Assembly: GCA_964485215.1 (NCBI GenBank)
Contig: CAZAIM010000007.1
Location: forward strand, 1-32,615
Length of the DNA: 32,615 nt
Source of the DNA: HGM04593 sp964485215
Lineage (GTDB): Bacteria > Bacteroidota > Bacteroidia > Bacteroidales > Bacteroidaceae
Direction of reading: 5' to 3'
The stretch's first letter is position 1. Each line of letters opens with the position of its first letter. Of the stretch, positions 15,144-23,404 are shown one piece after another. Under the pieces are notes generated by a model. That model ran no database searches and was not told where the DNA came from. It saw nothing but the letters and a program-made list of their open reading frames with translations. The translations under genes and the position numbers were made by a program.

Positions 15144-16826
15144 TTATTCGGCATCCTTGGTCAACAGCCAACCGCCGGTCTGCGTGGCTTCTGTGTCGAG
15201 CGCAGTGCTGCTTGTGCTGTAGGCATTTATGCTGCCGCCATTGATTGTAATGTCTGTAAGGGACGAGATGGCGTGGTCGTATGCGCTTGCAACAACTGTT
15301 CCGCCGTTGACGGTTATGCTCTGCGCGGTAATGGCGCGGCTCTTCTTGTCGTCGGCCAGTCCGGTGTAGTTCTCGGCTGTGGCCAACAGTGTCACTTCGC
15401 CGCCGCTGATAACGGCATTGCTGTCGCAGTTGATGCCCTTGGCACCTTTGCCTTTGCATTCTATGGCAACCTTGCCGCCGGTGATGTTGAGCGCACCTAC
15501 GCTCTTTATGCCACCGGCCGATGTGGTGTCGGCTGAAAGTGTGCCATTTGAGAATCCTGTAATCCTGCCATTGGTTATGGCAACCTCGCCGTCGCAGTTG
15601 ATTATCTTGGAGCCGTTGCCTTTGACCTCAGCGTGAATTATGCCGCCTGCCTGTGTGTAGTTGCGTGTGGTCTTGATGGCTGAACTCTTTTCATCGGTAG
15701 TCGTAAGCTTTATGTAACCGCCGTTAATGTACGCGTCGGGTATTACGATAGGGTTGGGGATTGAATCCTCGTAGACAACTTTTATAGCCTCGCTTCCCGA
15801 TGTGATTTCAAGCTTGCCTGCATCAATCTTTACAAATCCCTCGCGGCAGTCGATACCGTTGCTTGTTGCATTGACTGTTACTGTTGGAGTGTATGCCGTA
15901 GTGCGACCCATTGTGAATCTCTCCTTTGTGTGGAATCCGTCTTTAGCGGCTTCTGTGATGTTTATGTTGCCGCCACGTACTACAATGTAGTCGTCACTGG
16001 CAATGGCGTGATTGCCAAGGCTTTTGACATTGAGCGTGCCGGTGCCGTTCTTGTAGCCGTCGAATATAATCTGCCCTTCGCTGAAGATTGTTCCTTTCTG
16101 GTCCTCTTCAATGCCGTCGGTACCTGTCACAGGTGCGTTGTAGAGAGCACCGTCGCACAATGTGTTGGTCTTCCCGTCGGCTATAGTGAAGTAAACGGTC
16201 TTTCCGCTCTGTATGTTGATTGCTGGGCCGTTAGGGTTAGTGAGGTTCAAGCCATTTACAATCAGCTGGAACTTCTTCGCGCTGTATATTTTCAGTGAAC
16301 CGTTGCTGCAGTTTCCTTTTAATATATACCCAATCTTGCCGATTGTTGAGTTTATTACTATGTGGCTGCCGTTAATTTCGGCAGTAACTCCACTTGGGAG
16401 TGTACCTGTAGTAACACCGGTCTCGCTGAATGTTATGTTTACAGAGCGTGATGTAGCATAATTCTCTATGAAGTCGTCATATTCCTCGTCGAGTTCGTCG
16501 GTTGGAATTGACTGTATTTCCTCATTGAAGTTTTCCTTGTCGCTTGCATCGAAGGCTACGGTGGGAGCCGGGTCGTAGGTTAGTTCGTCTCCTTGGTTCG
16601 GTGCTGTGGCTATGTTTGTTATCTGCCCGGTATTGAACCGGCTTACAACGCTGCCGTTTTCGAGCTCGATGCTTATGAGTTGTAACTCTTCGTTGAAAGT
16701 GATGAGTCCGACTTCATTAGTGTCGAAGGCCTGGTATGTGTTGTCGTTGTTGTTCACATAGAGTACCTGTGCCTGCAATGCCTGTGTGGCAAGCAGGGTT
16801 ATTATTGCCAGTATTGACTTTTTCAT
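15144..16826 (-). CDS. Secreted Cthe_2159-type beta-helix carbohydrate-binding protein
   Basis: A 560-residue protein with a Sec signal peptide (cleavage near ALQAQ, residue 20). A short N-terminal module (about 20-75) resembles that of the upstream neighbour. An acidic linker (about 90-125) follows, then a long domain matching the Cthe_2159 family. Diagnostic stretches are GYILKGNCSNGSLKIYS, LIVNGLNLTNPNGPAINIQSG, and many turns of the form GGxxxI or INGGxI, as expected for a right-handed parallel beta-helix. The founding member from Clostridium thermocellum was reported to bind cellulose and acidic sugars. It is the last gene of the operon and its ATG overlaps the previous TGA (ATGA). It ends 5 nt before a giant hairpin. 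A surface polymer-binding role is inference. Confidence 0.88.
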   Translation of the reverse strand: MKKSILAIITLLATQALQAQVLYVNNNDNTYQAFDTNEVGLITFNEELQLISIELENGSVVSRFNTGQITNIATAPNQGDELTYDPAPTVAFDASDKENFNEEIQSIPTDELDEEYDDFIENYATSRSVNITFSETGVTTGTLPSGVTAEINGSHIVINSTIGKIGYILKGNCSNGSLKIYSAKKFQLIVNGLNLTNPNGPAINIQSGKTVYFTIADGKTNTLCDGALYNAPVTGTDGIEEDQKGTIFSEGQIIFDGYKNGTGTLNVKSLGNHAIASDDYIVVRGGNINITEAAKDGFHTKERFTMGRTTAYTPTVTVNATSNGIDCREGFVKIDAGKLEITSGSEAIKVVYEDSIPNPIVIPDAYINGGYIKLTTTDEKSSAIKTTRNYTQAGGIIHAEVKGNGSKIINCDGEVAITNGRITGFSNGTLSADTTSAGGIKSVGALNITGGKVAIECKGKGAKGINCDSNAVISGGEVTLLATAENYTGLADDKKSRAITAQSITVNGGTVVASAYDHAISSLTDITINGGSINAYSTSSTALDTEATQTGGWLLTKDAE

Positions 16827-17284
16827 CTTTTTAGAATTTTAGCACTCTTGTCGTTGGCTTTTACAATATATATTCCTTGCGGGAGGCCGGCAATACTTAT
16901 AGTGCCGCCCTCGGTCTTAAGGCGTGTGCTGAGGACCTGTGAACCTATGATGTCATATATTGTCACAGTTGTTCCGGCAGGGCAGAATATAGCAATCGCA
17001 TCGTTAGATATGTATGTGACAAAGCTTTCCTGTCGCTGGCTTGTCTCATTGATTGATGTGAAATCTCCAAAACGTATGTGTTCGATGTCGGACATAGTGC
17101 TTCCGGTCACAGTGCCGTCTGTCTGTTCAATGCTTACTGTAGGCCCGTTGAATGTAATCTGTTTGAGGTTGGCAAGGTCAATGACCTCGCTGTATGCGTT
17201 GTCTTGCTTCTCTATCAGCATATGCTGCGCCATTGCAGGCAATGCCGACGCTGCAAGAACAAGTATGGTAAATAGTTTCTTCAT
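16823..17284 (-). CDS. Small secreted protein with T9SS-like C-terminal domain
   Basis: A 153-residue protein from the ATG at 17284 (a TTG three codons upstream is not needed). A Sec signal peptide ends in PAMAQ. The N-terminal module (IEKQDNAYSEVIDL...ITFNG...SIEQTDGTV) resembles that of the downstream Cthe_2159 protein. The C-terminal about 70 residues (VTIYDIIGSQVLSTRL...ISIAGLPQGIYIVKAN...AKILKR) have the pattern of type A C-terminal sorting domains of type IX secretion clients. Many Bacteroidales carry such tails without proven T9SS export, so the call is structural. The stop overlaps the next start in ATGA. Function unknown; it may act as a partner or assembly factor for the beta-helix protein. 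Confidence 0.8.
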   Translation of the reverse strand: MKKLFTILVLAASALPAMAQHMLIEKQDNAYSEVIDLANLKQITFNGPTVSIEQTDGTVTGSTMSDIEHIRFGDFTSINETSQRQESFVTYISNDAIAIFCPAGTTVTIYDIIGSQVLSTRLKTEGGTISIAGLPQGIYIVKANDKSAKILKR

Positions 17285-17315
17285 ATTTAACAATTTAAGT
17301 TATATGCTGCTCCTG

Positions 17316-18155
17316 TTAGAGGTCTATTGAGTATTCGAAACCTATTGCATGCCCCTTGGGCTCGTCATCGTCATTGGCATCCTGATAGAGATAGTATAGG
17401 GATATGGAGTTATCCTTGTTTATCTTGTAGCTCGAGCCGATGCGGTAACGCAGTTTGTCGCATCCTTTCCATTTGTCGAGACGTGTGTATAGCTCAACCG
17501 ATGCGAATGGGTTGAATTTGCAGTTCGGAATGTCGTACTTCAGGCTCAGACGTGAACGTAACGTGGTGTTTTCCTTGCTTTCTTTGAACTCAGGCTCTGT
17601 GGTGGAAACCATGTCGCCAATCCCTTCGAGAATGTCTGTGTATTCCCAACGGTACTTGGTCTCGTCGGTTGTAGCTGAGTTTGTGCGTGTGTACTGCACT
17701 CTCTCGCGGAGACCAATTTCGAAACGGCCAATCTTGTATTCGCCCTGCAGGGTTACATAGAAACGGTTGCGGACAGTCCAGTAGGCGTGGTCGATATTGT
17801 ATTCATATATCCCCTGTTCCGGGTCAATGACATCCTTAATGCTCTTCTCGCTTGGCTTTTTGTTGTAAATGAAACTGTAACCGATGTTGGATTTCAGCCA
17901 TTTGGTTATCTTGTAGTCGATTTTTGCTCCAATGGCGTAACGCTCTACATCGCTTACCCCTTCAATGCTGCGGAACTCGGCATCTATTGCTGCCTTGAAT
18001 TTCTTGTTTATCTTCTTGGATGCTTCGAATGTTGTCCATATTCCGAATTCGTCACTCTCGCTCTGAGCGTTTGTGCTGCATAGCGGTGCCAGTGTGAAAG
18101 CAAGCAGCAAAAGGCTGCCTAAAAGTTTTTTCTTAGTTCTTGAGTTTGTATTCAT
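17316..18155 (-). CDS. DUF2490 family outer-membrane beta-barrel protein
   Basis: A 279-residue protein with a signal peptide (cleavage near STNAQ, about residue 30). Regular amphipathic beta strands follow (FGIWTTFEASKKINKKFKAAIDAEFR, YAIGAKIDYKITKWLKSNIGYSFIY, FNPFASVELYTRLDKW), ending in AIGFEYSIDL. The pattern matches DUF2490, predicted outer-membrane barrels without a known substrate. Its start overlaps the end of the DUF4956 gene by 23 nt and its stop lies 31 nt before the next gene, so it belongs to the polyphosphate-polymerase operon. A channel or anchor role for the operon product is inference. Confidence 0.83.
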   Translation of the reverse strand: MNTNSRTKKKLLGSLLLLAFTLAPLCSTNAQSESDEFGIWTTFEASKKINKKFKAAIDAEFRSIEGVSDVERYAIGAKIDYKITKWLKSNIGYSFIYNKKPSEKSIKDVIDPEQGIYEYNIDHAYWTVRNRFYVTLQGEYKIGRFEIGLRERVQYTRTNSATTDETKYRWEYTDILEGIGDMVSTTEPEFKESKENTTLRSRLSLKYDIPNCKFNPFASVELYTRLDKWKGCDKLRYRIGSSYKINKDNSISLYYLYQDANDDDEPKGHAIGFEYSIDL

Positions 18156-18984
18156 CTGTGGGAGTTTTTAGGGTTGTATCTACTGAGTTGTTCGAGGAGT
18201 TGCTCTTGTAATACATTTTTACAATTGCGGCATCCTTGAGAAAGTCTATTGCTCCAACCTCAACCTTTTCTATCTTCAGACCGGTACGTTTTTCCAGGTC
18301 GGCAATAAGTTCTTCGCGTCTGTCGGGCGTAATAAGGTTTACGTTGTCATATTTTATGACCTTGTATGAATAGTGGCTTATGAGAAGTCTGCTCTCGCAT
18401 ATCCAGATTGAGAAAATGAAAAGCAGGTTTATGATTATTACTTCACCGATACTGAGTTCGCTCACTGTCAGTCCATTGATGGCACTCAGTGCAATGATGA
18501 TGAACAGGTAGGTCATTTCGCGTATGGCAACCTGCTCGGTGCGGTAGCGTATGATGCTGAATATGGCAAAGAGGCCAAGGGCGATACCTGCCTTGAGCTT
18601 TACATCCCCAAGGACATAAATGAGCATGAAGGTGCTTATGGCAATGAGTATGTATGTGAAGAAAAATTCTCCTCTTTTGCATTTTGGGTAGTAAAGGCCG
18701 CGCACGATAATCATTATTGCAATGAGGTTGATGAGGAATGCGAGCAGAAGCTCTATCACGTGCTCAGTGTCGATGAAGTCGCTGCTTTGGCGTTTTTCCT
18801 TTACCGAAACGGCCATCTTGACATTGTTGTCATCGTCATCGCCGGTAAGAATGTCATCGCTGAGCAGAATGTTTGCCGATGTTACTGTGTTGCCGGCTGT
18901 TGTAATGTCGGTCAAGGCAGCGTTGCTGTTTGCCGGTGTGGCTGCTGTGATGAAGAGCAGCAGAAGTGTAGTTATAAGTTTCAT
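18133..18984 (-). CDS. DUF4956 family integral membrane protein
   Basis: A 283-residue protein from the ATG at 18984. An N-terminal signal-like segment and an acidic periplasmic stretch (DDDDNN near 50) come first. Four or five transmembrane helices follow (about 75-98, 106-125, 130-145, 156-175, 180-197) and then a soluble C-terminal domain with a ferredoxin-like pattern (EELIADLEKRTGLKIEKVEVGAIDFLKDAAIVKMYYK). FSIIRYRTEQVAIREMTYLF (143-162) is the hallmark of DUF4956. This family is commonly encoded beside VTC-domain polymerases. A start at 19014 would overlap the upstream gene by 26 nt and add ten residues before the hydrophobic segment; both are possible. It may be a polymer channel or membrane anchor for the polymerase (inference). 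Confidence 0.88.
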   Translation of the reverse strand: MKLITTLLLLFITAATPANSNAALTDITTAGNTVTSANILLSDDILTGDDDDNNVKMAVSVKEKRQSSDFIDTEHVIELLLAFLINLIAIMIIVRGLYYPKCKRGEFFFTYILIAISTFMLIYVLGDVKLKAGIALGLFAIFSIIRYRTEQVAIREMTYLFIIIALSAINGLTVSELSIGEVIIINLLFIFSIWICESRLLISHYSYKVIKYDNVNLITPDRREELIADLEKRTGLKIEKVEVGAIDFLKDAAIVKMYYKSNSSNNSVDTTLKTPTDEYKLKN

Positions 18985-18988
18985 GGTT

Positions 18989-19756
18989 CTAACGTTTGTT
19001 TTCCATTTTTTCAATCATTGTGAGTCTCTCTTTGAAATTGTTGCGCTTGAGCCCTCTGTGGGTAATAGCACTGCCTATGCAGTATTTGCTGAATCCGGAA
19101 CGTTTAATGCGTGTTTCGCGCAGCAGGTCAAGAGCCGGTGAAGGCACATTGCCGTCACGCTTCAGCTCTATAATGGCAACCCTCTGCAAACTTTCGCGGT
19201 AGCCGCTTTTCAGATGATGGAATCTCAGGTTGAAATCTATTGTCAGGCGTTCCGTTTTTCCGTAATTCACAAGTGTTATGCGGTTGAACCAGTTTTCTAT
19301 GACAGGGGAAACCTCGTCGATTGTGTACCAGGCATACTTGCTGAGGAACGGCGTGACCTCTTCTTTTTCTCTGTGCAGCGTGTCTACTCCCTGTACGGTT
19401 ATGCGCTTTTTTTTCGTGCGGCCGTGGTTATTCTTGTTCTTGACCTCGAGGAATGTGTCGTCGCTGTCGAGGTATGTGCGCACTCTTATCTTCTCCCTCA
19501 CACATCTGCCGGCGTGGTGCATGCGGTACATCTGGTAATCGTCTGTGTCGAAATATGTTGTATGATAGCCGGCTATACGCTTACCGTTGATTTCCTGAAT
19601 GTAGTATTTGCCTCTTACGACCGTAAGAAAAGCTACAAGCTGTTCGAGGGTAGCCACGAATTTCGTGTCAGTCCTGTTCATCAGCTTAATACCAGACATC
19701 TCTTGCAGTGATATCGGTGGCAGCAAGAGTGCCTTTTCGGCGATTCTTTCGGTCAT
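18989..19756 (-). CDS. VTC-type polyphosphate polymerase domain protein
   Basis: A 255-residue soluble protein of the VTC domain family (triphosphate tunnel metalloenzyme fold). In yeast Vtc4 this domain makes inorganic polyphosphate from ATP. The tunnel motifs are visible in order: RTDTKF (28-33), YFDT (68-71), REKIRVR (87-93), FLEVKNK (102-108), RTKKKR (113-118), ERLTIDFNL (169-177), IIELKRD (195-201) and SKYCIG (223-228). No transmembrane segment is present, so it should act in the cytoplasm next to the DUF4956 protein encoded 4 nt downstream. The MTERIAEK start is chosen because longer frames reach into the promoter. First gene of a five-gene operon. Polymer identity (polyphosphate or another) is untested. 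Confidence 0.92.
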   Translation of the reverse strand: MTERIAEKALLLPPISLQEMSGIKLMNRTDTKFVATLEQLVAFLTVVRGKYYIQEINGKRIAGYHTTYFDTDDYQMYRMHHAGRCVREKIRVRTYLDSDDTFLEVKNKNNHGRTKKKRITVQGVDTLHREKEEVTPFLSKYAWYTIDEVSPVIENWFNRITLVNYGKTERLTIDFNLRFHHLKSGYRESLQRVAIIELKRDGNVPSPALDLLRETRIKRSGFSKYCIGSAITHRGLKRNNFKERLTMIEKMENKR

Positions 19757-19784
19757 AAGTGAAATTTGTGTTAATGTTATGTTA

Positions 19785-19817
19785 CAAAAATATACAAAAG
19801 TTTCAAATAGCAGCAAC
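19785..19817 (-). promoter_or_regulatory. Probable promoter of the polyphosphate-polymerase operon
   Basis: On the minus strand GTTG (19817-19814), 21 nt, TATTTTTG (19792-19785, exact TAnnTTTG). The start codon at 19756 is 28 nt further. No other promoter-like pair was seen inside the operon. Confidence 0.55.
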
Positions 19818-19897
19818 TTTTTGCGTTTTTATTAGTTAAAAGAGCGTTTAAAGTCTTTTTTATGGTATAAAAAGCTGTTTTTGCACTGTGTATGCCT

Positions 19898-19929
19898 GTT
19901 GCAGGGCTGGTTTAATTTGATTACCTTCG
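19898..19929 (+). promoter_or_regulatory. Possible promoter for the HD-domain gene
   Basis: TGTTG ending at 19901, 20 nt, and TACCTTCG at 19922-19929 (one mismatch from TAnnTTTG). The ATG at 19961 is 31 nt downstream. Confidence 0.45.
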
Positions 19930-19960
19930 TTGCGGCTTTACATAAAAATTGTTTTCCATT

Positions 19961-20500
19961 ATGGATGTGAAAAAGATAATTGACTGTTATTATCCCGAAG
20001 ATAATGAACTGAAAAATATTTACATGAAGCATGCTGATGCAGTAGCTGCCCTTGCCTTGGAACTCGCGGAACGCCACCCCGAACTCTCGATAGACAAGAA
20101 TTTTGTATATGAGGCATCGATGCTGCACGATATTGGAATATTTCTTACCGATGCTCCTTGTATATATTGCTTTGGCAAAGAGAGTTATCTGTGTCATGGC
20201 TATCTTGGTGCCGAACTGTTGCGCTCATTGGGACTTGAACGTCATGCAAGGGTGTGCGAAAGGCATACCGGCACCGGAATAAGAAAAGAGGATATAGTGA
20301 AGAATGGCTGGAATTTGCCGGTAAAGGATTTTACTCCTGAGACGCTGGAGGAGCAGCTCGTGTGTTTTGCCGACAAATTCTATTCGAAGACGAGGTATCT
20401 TGAAACGCCAAGGACGCTTCAGCAGGTTGTGGAGAGTATGCGCAAAATCTCCGATGAATCGGTGAAAAAAGTGGAAGAGTGGGCCGGAATCTTTCTGTGA
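19961..20500 (+). CDS. HD-domain (HDIG-type) phosphohydrolase-like protein
   Basis: A 179-residue protein from the ATG at 19961; a TTG four codons upstream is an unlikely alternative. HD-superfamily metal ligands are visible: H in MKHADAV, HD in MLHDIG, H in LCHGYLGAEL and H in ERHTGTG. A CFADKFYSKT block near the C-terminus adds the final Asp typical of the fold. Members hydrolyse phosphate esters of nucleotides or related molecules; the substrate here cannot be told. lptD begins about 115 nt downstream with its own -7-like box, so co-transcription is uncertain. Confidence 0.85.
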   Translation: MDVKKIIDCYYPEDNELKNIYMKHADAVAALALELAERHPELSIDKNFVYEASMLHDIGIFLTDAPCIYCFGKESYLCHGYLGAELLRSLGLERHARVCERHTGTGIRKEDIVKNGWNLPVKDFTPETLEEQLVCFADKFYSKTRYLETPRTLQQVVESMRKISDESVKKVEEWAGIFL

Positions 20501-20576
20501 TAAGGAAACTCTTGTAAATATTGGTGCAAATAGTGCTTTTTTGTCTTAAAAATAAGAAATACTCCTTTTTATTTAG

Positions 20577-20584
20577 TATTTTTG
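20577..20584 (+). promoter_or_regulatory. -7 box candidate for lptD
   Basis: TATTTTTG matches TAnnTTTG exactly, 30 nt before the chosen lptD ATG. No TTG-type -33 box lies at the right distance, so this is weak. Confidence 0.35.
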
Positions 20585-20614
20585 TCCATTGCTTTTAGGG
20601 CAAACATTAATGGG

Positions 20615-23356
20615 ATGGAACTGAAATCGTTCAAAACAATGTTCGTTATACTTTTCCTGGCGGTTATTGCTGCAACAGCATCTGCCAAGGATGGCTTGCG
20701 GCTTGCCGGCCGTGCATCATTGTTTGCAGCAAGCGATTCGGTTGAAGTGGCTGCGCTGCCTGCCGATTCTGTGGCGGTCTCCGACTCTGTCGCAGGAAAA
20801 GAACCAAAGAAGGATGCAATTGATGCTCCTGTACACTATGAATGTACCGATTCTATGGTATGGTCGCGTAACGGAAATGCCTATCTCTATGGTAGCGGCA
20901 AGGTTACATATGACAAGGTGGAACTCACTGCCAATATAATATCGATGAATATGGACAGCAGTGTCGTGCACGCTACCGGGCGAATAGATACAACCGGCGT
21001 GATGGCGGGTCTGCCCGTGTTTATGGATGGCGGCACTCCTTATGAATCGGACAGGATAAGCTATAACTTCAAGAGCAAGAAGGGCTTTATCAATAATGTC
21101 TATACCCAACAGGGCGATGGATTCATCATGGGAGGGAAGGCTAAGAAGGACTCCTCGGATGTGTTCTATTCGCAAGACGGACAGTACACTACCTGCGATG
21201 CCGACCATCCGCACTTCTATATCAAGCTGACGCGTGCAAAGGTACGTCCAAAGAAGGATGTTGTCTCCGGTCCGTTGTATCTTGTAGTAGAAGATGTTCC
21301 TCTTCCGCTGGCATTGCCGTTCGGCTATTTCCCCTTCACAAGCAGCTATTCATCGGGTTTCATAATGCCGACTTATGGCGATGAGACAGAACGTGGTTTC
21401 TATTTGCGCGATGGCGGTTATTACTTTGCTATAAGTGACAAATTCGATCTACGTCTCACGGGTGAAATATTTACTAAAGGTTCTTGGGGACTTGGGGCTG
21501 CATCTACATATGCAAACAGATACAAGTATTCAGGCAGTTTCGATTTCAGCTACATCGTTACCAAGAATGGAGAGAAAGGGCTTCCCGACTATGCGGTAGG
21601 AAAGAATTTCCGTATACAGTGGAGCCATCGTCAGGACCCGAAGGCGCGTCCGAACAGCAATTTCTCTGCAAGCGTTAACTTTGCGACATCGAGCTACGAA
21701 CGTTCGAATCTTAACAGCCTTTATAACCCAGTCCTCAATTCACAGAGTGTAAGAACATCGAGTGTGAGCTACTCGCACACGTTCCCCGATGCAGGCCTTA
21801 CAATATCAGCAACGATGAATATTGCGCAGAATGTACAGGATTCCACACTCTCGCTGACACTTCCTAGCCTGAATGTGTCTTTGGCAAAGAAATATCCTTT
21901 CAAAAGGAAAAAGCGTGCAGGAGAGGAACGCTGGTATGAGAAGATTTCGCTTTCATACAGCGGACAGATGAGCAATAGCATTGCAACAAAGGAGGATAAG
22001 GTCTTCAAGTCCAATATTATCGACGACTGGAAAAACGGATTCAAACATAATATTCCTATAAATGCAACATTCCAGCTGTTTGATGTAATAAACATAACCC
22101 CGAGCTTCAACTATACCGAACGCTGGTATTTCAAGAAGGTGAACCAGGAGTGGGACTATGCCACAAACAGTGTTGTCCGCGATACGGTACACGGTTTCCA
22201 TAGGGTATATAACTACAATATGTCGTTGTCGGCAAATACTACACTGTATGGTTTCTATCAGCCGGCAGGTTTTCTAAAGAATAGCCGCGTGCAGATGGTG
22301 CGCCACGTATTCAAGCCTAGCGTGTCGTTCACTTATGCTCCCGACTTCGGCAACTACGATTATGGCTATTACGATTCCTATGTGTATACCGACGAGAACG
22401 GCGAGGTTCGTACGGTAGAATATTCACCCTATCAGAATAGCCTTTACGGTGTGCCAGGAAAGGGCAAGACCGGCAGCATCTCCTTGAGCATTAGCAATAA
22501 TGTGGAGATGAAGTGGCGGGCCAAGAATGACTCGATAAAGAAGGTGAGTATCATTGATGAACTTGGTGCATCAATTTCGTATAACCTGGCAGCCAAGACA
22601 AAGCCGTGGAGTAACCTCTCGACACGCCTGCGACTGAAACTCACGAAAAGCTATACCTTCAGTCTCAATGCTACATGGGCAACATATGCCTATACCTTCA
22701 ACGATAGGGGGCAGGTTGTTGTGGGTGACAGGACAGAGTGGTCCTATGGTCGTTTTGGCCGTTTCCAGGGAATGAGCCAGAATTTCTCCTATACCTTTAA
22801 TAACAAGACTTTCAGCAAGCTTATGAAATGGCTCCGCGGTTCCGATGAGGAGGAAGGTGCTGAACAGGATTCGGAACCGAAGGCCGAGGAACCGAAGACT
22901 CAGAGCAAGGGTTCCTTGCGTGACAGTAACAGCAAGAAACCGCAGGACGCCGATGTCGATGAGGATGGATATATGCCTTTCAAGTTCCCTTGGAACTTTA
23001 CTGTTTCCTATGGTATTATGATGGCCGAGGATACATCGGCAAAGATAAATATCAAGTCCATGCGCTATCCATATAAGTTTACCCAGAATATGAACTTCTC
23101 GGGCAATATTGGCATTTCGGACAACTGGCGCATTAATTTCACTTCGGGTTATAATTTCGAGTTTAAGAAGCTTACTACTACCACAATAAACATTTCGCGC
23201 GACTTGCACTGCTTTGAGATGTCTTGCGGAATAGTGCTAAGTCCGTATACGTCGTTCAACTTCAGTTTCCGTGCGACATCGCAAATGCTGGCTGACGCGC
23301 TTAAATATGACAAGCGCAGCAGTATAAGTTCAAATGTCCAGTGGTATAACGATTGA
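20615..23356 (+). CDS. lptD: LPS-assembly protein LptD (Bacteroidetes type)
   Basis: Outer-membrane component that inserts lipopolysaccharide into the outer leaflet. From the ATG at 20615 the product has 913 residues: a signal peptide (cleavage near ATASAK), then a Ser/Asp/Val-rich linker. A periplasmic beta-jellyroll (OstA-like) domain follows (YGSGKVTYDKVELTANIISMNMDSS...MAGLPVFMDGG), then a conserved CDADHPHFYIKLTRAKVRP segment and a large beta-barrel with many aromatic-rich strands. A charged low-complexity insertion (EEEGAEQDSEPKAEEPKT, near 755) lies inside the barrel, probably a loop. The upstream TTG start is rejected because it precedes the signal peptide and lies on the putative -7 box. 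It converges with ung. Confidence 0.9.
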   Translation: MELKSFKTMFVILFLAVIAATASAKDGLRLAGRASLFAASDSVEVAALPADSVAVSDSVAGKEPKKDAIDAPVHYECTDSMVWSRNGNAYLYGSGKVTYDKVELTANIISMNMDSSVVHATGRIDTTGVMAGLPVFMDGGTPYESDRISYNFKSKKGFINNVYTQQGDGFIMGGKAKKDSSDVFYSQDGQYTTCDADHPHFYIKLTRAKVRPKKDVVSGPLYLVVEDVPLPLALPFGYFPFTSSYSSGFIMPTYGDETERGFYLRDGGYYFAISDKFDLRLTGEIFTKGSWGLGAASTYANRYKYSGSFDFSYIVTKNGEKGLPDYAVGKNFRIQWSHRQDPKARPNSNFSASVNFATSSYERSNLNSLYNPVLNSQSVRTSSVSYSHTFPDAGLTISATMNIAQNVQDSTLSLTLPSLNVSLAKKYPFKRKKRAGEERWYEKISLSYSGQMSNSIATKEDKVFKSNIIDDWKNGFKHNIPINATFQLFDVINITPSFNYTERWYFKKVNQEWDYATNSVVRDTVHGFHRVYNYNMSLSANTTLYGFYQPAGFLKNSRVQMVRHVFKPSVSFTYAPDFGNYDYGYYDSYVYTDENGEVRTVEYSPYQNSLYGVPGKGKTGSISLSISNNVEMKWRAKNDSIKKVSIIDELGASISYNLAAKTKPWSNLSTRLRLKLTKSYTFSLNATWATYAYTFNDRGQVVVGDRTEWSYGRFGRFQGMSQNFSYTFNNKTFSKLMKWLRGSDEEEGAEQDSEPKAEEPKTQSKGSLRDSNSKKPQDADVDEDGYMPFKFPWNFTVSYGIMMAEDTSAKINIKSMRYPYKFTQNMNFSGNIGISDNWRINFTSGYNFEFKKLTTTTINISRDLHCFEMSCGIVLSPYTSFNFSFRATSQMLADALKYDKRSSISSNVQWYND

Positions 23357-23404
23357 TTGGGTGGTCTGTCAGGAACGGGTGTCTTCAGGGCTTCCCCTTT
23401 TGTG

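Noticed and set aside
19865..19885. Possible further repeat copy near 19871 (AAAAAGCTGTTTTTGC)
   Set aside because: Only CTGTTT and a few flanking bases match; too weak to count.
23357..23404. Terminator between lptD and ung
   Set aside because: No convincing stem-loop could be drawn in this short gap.
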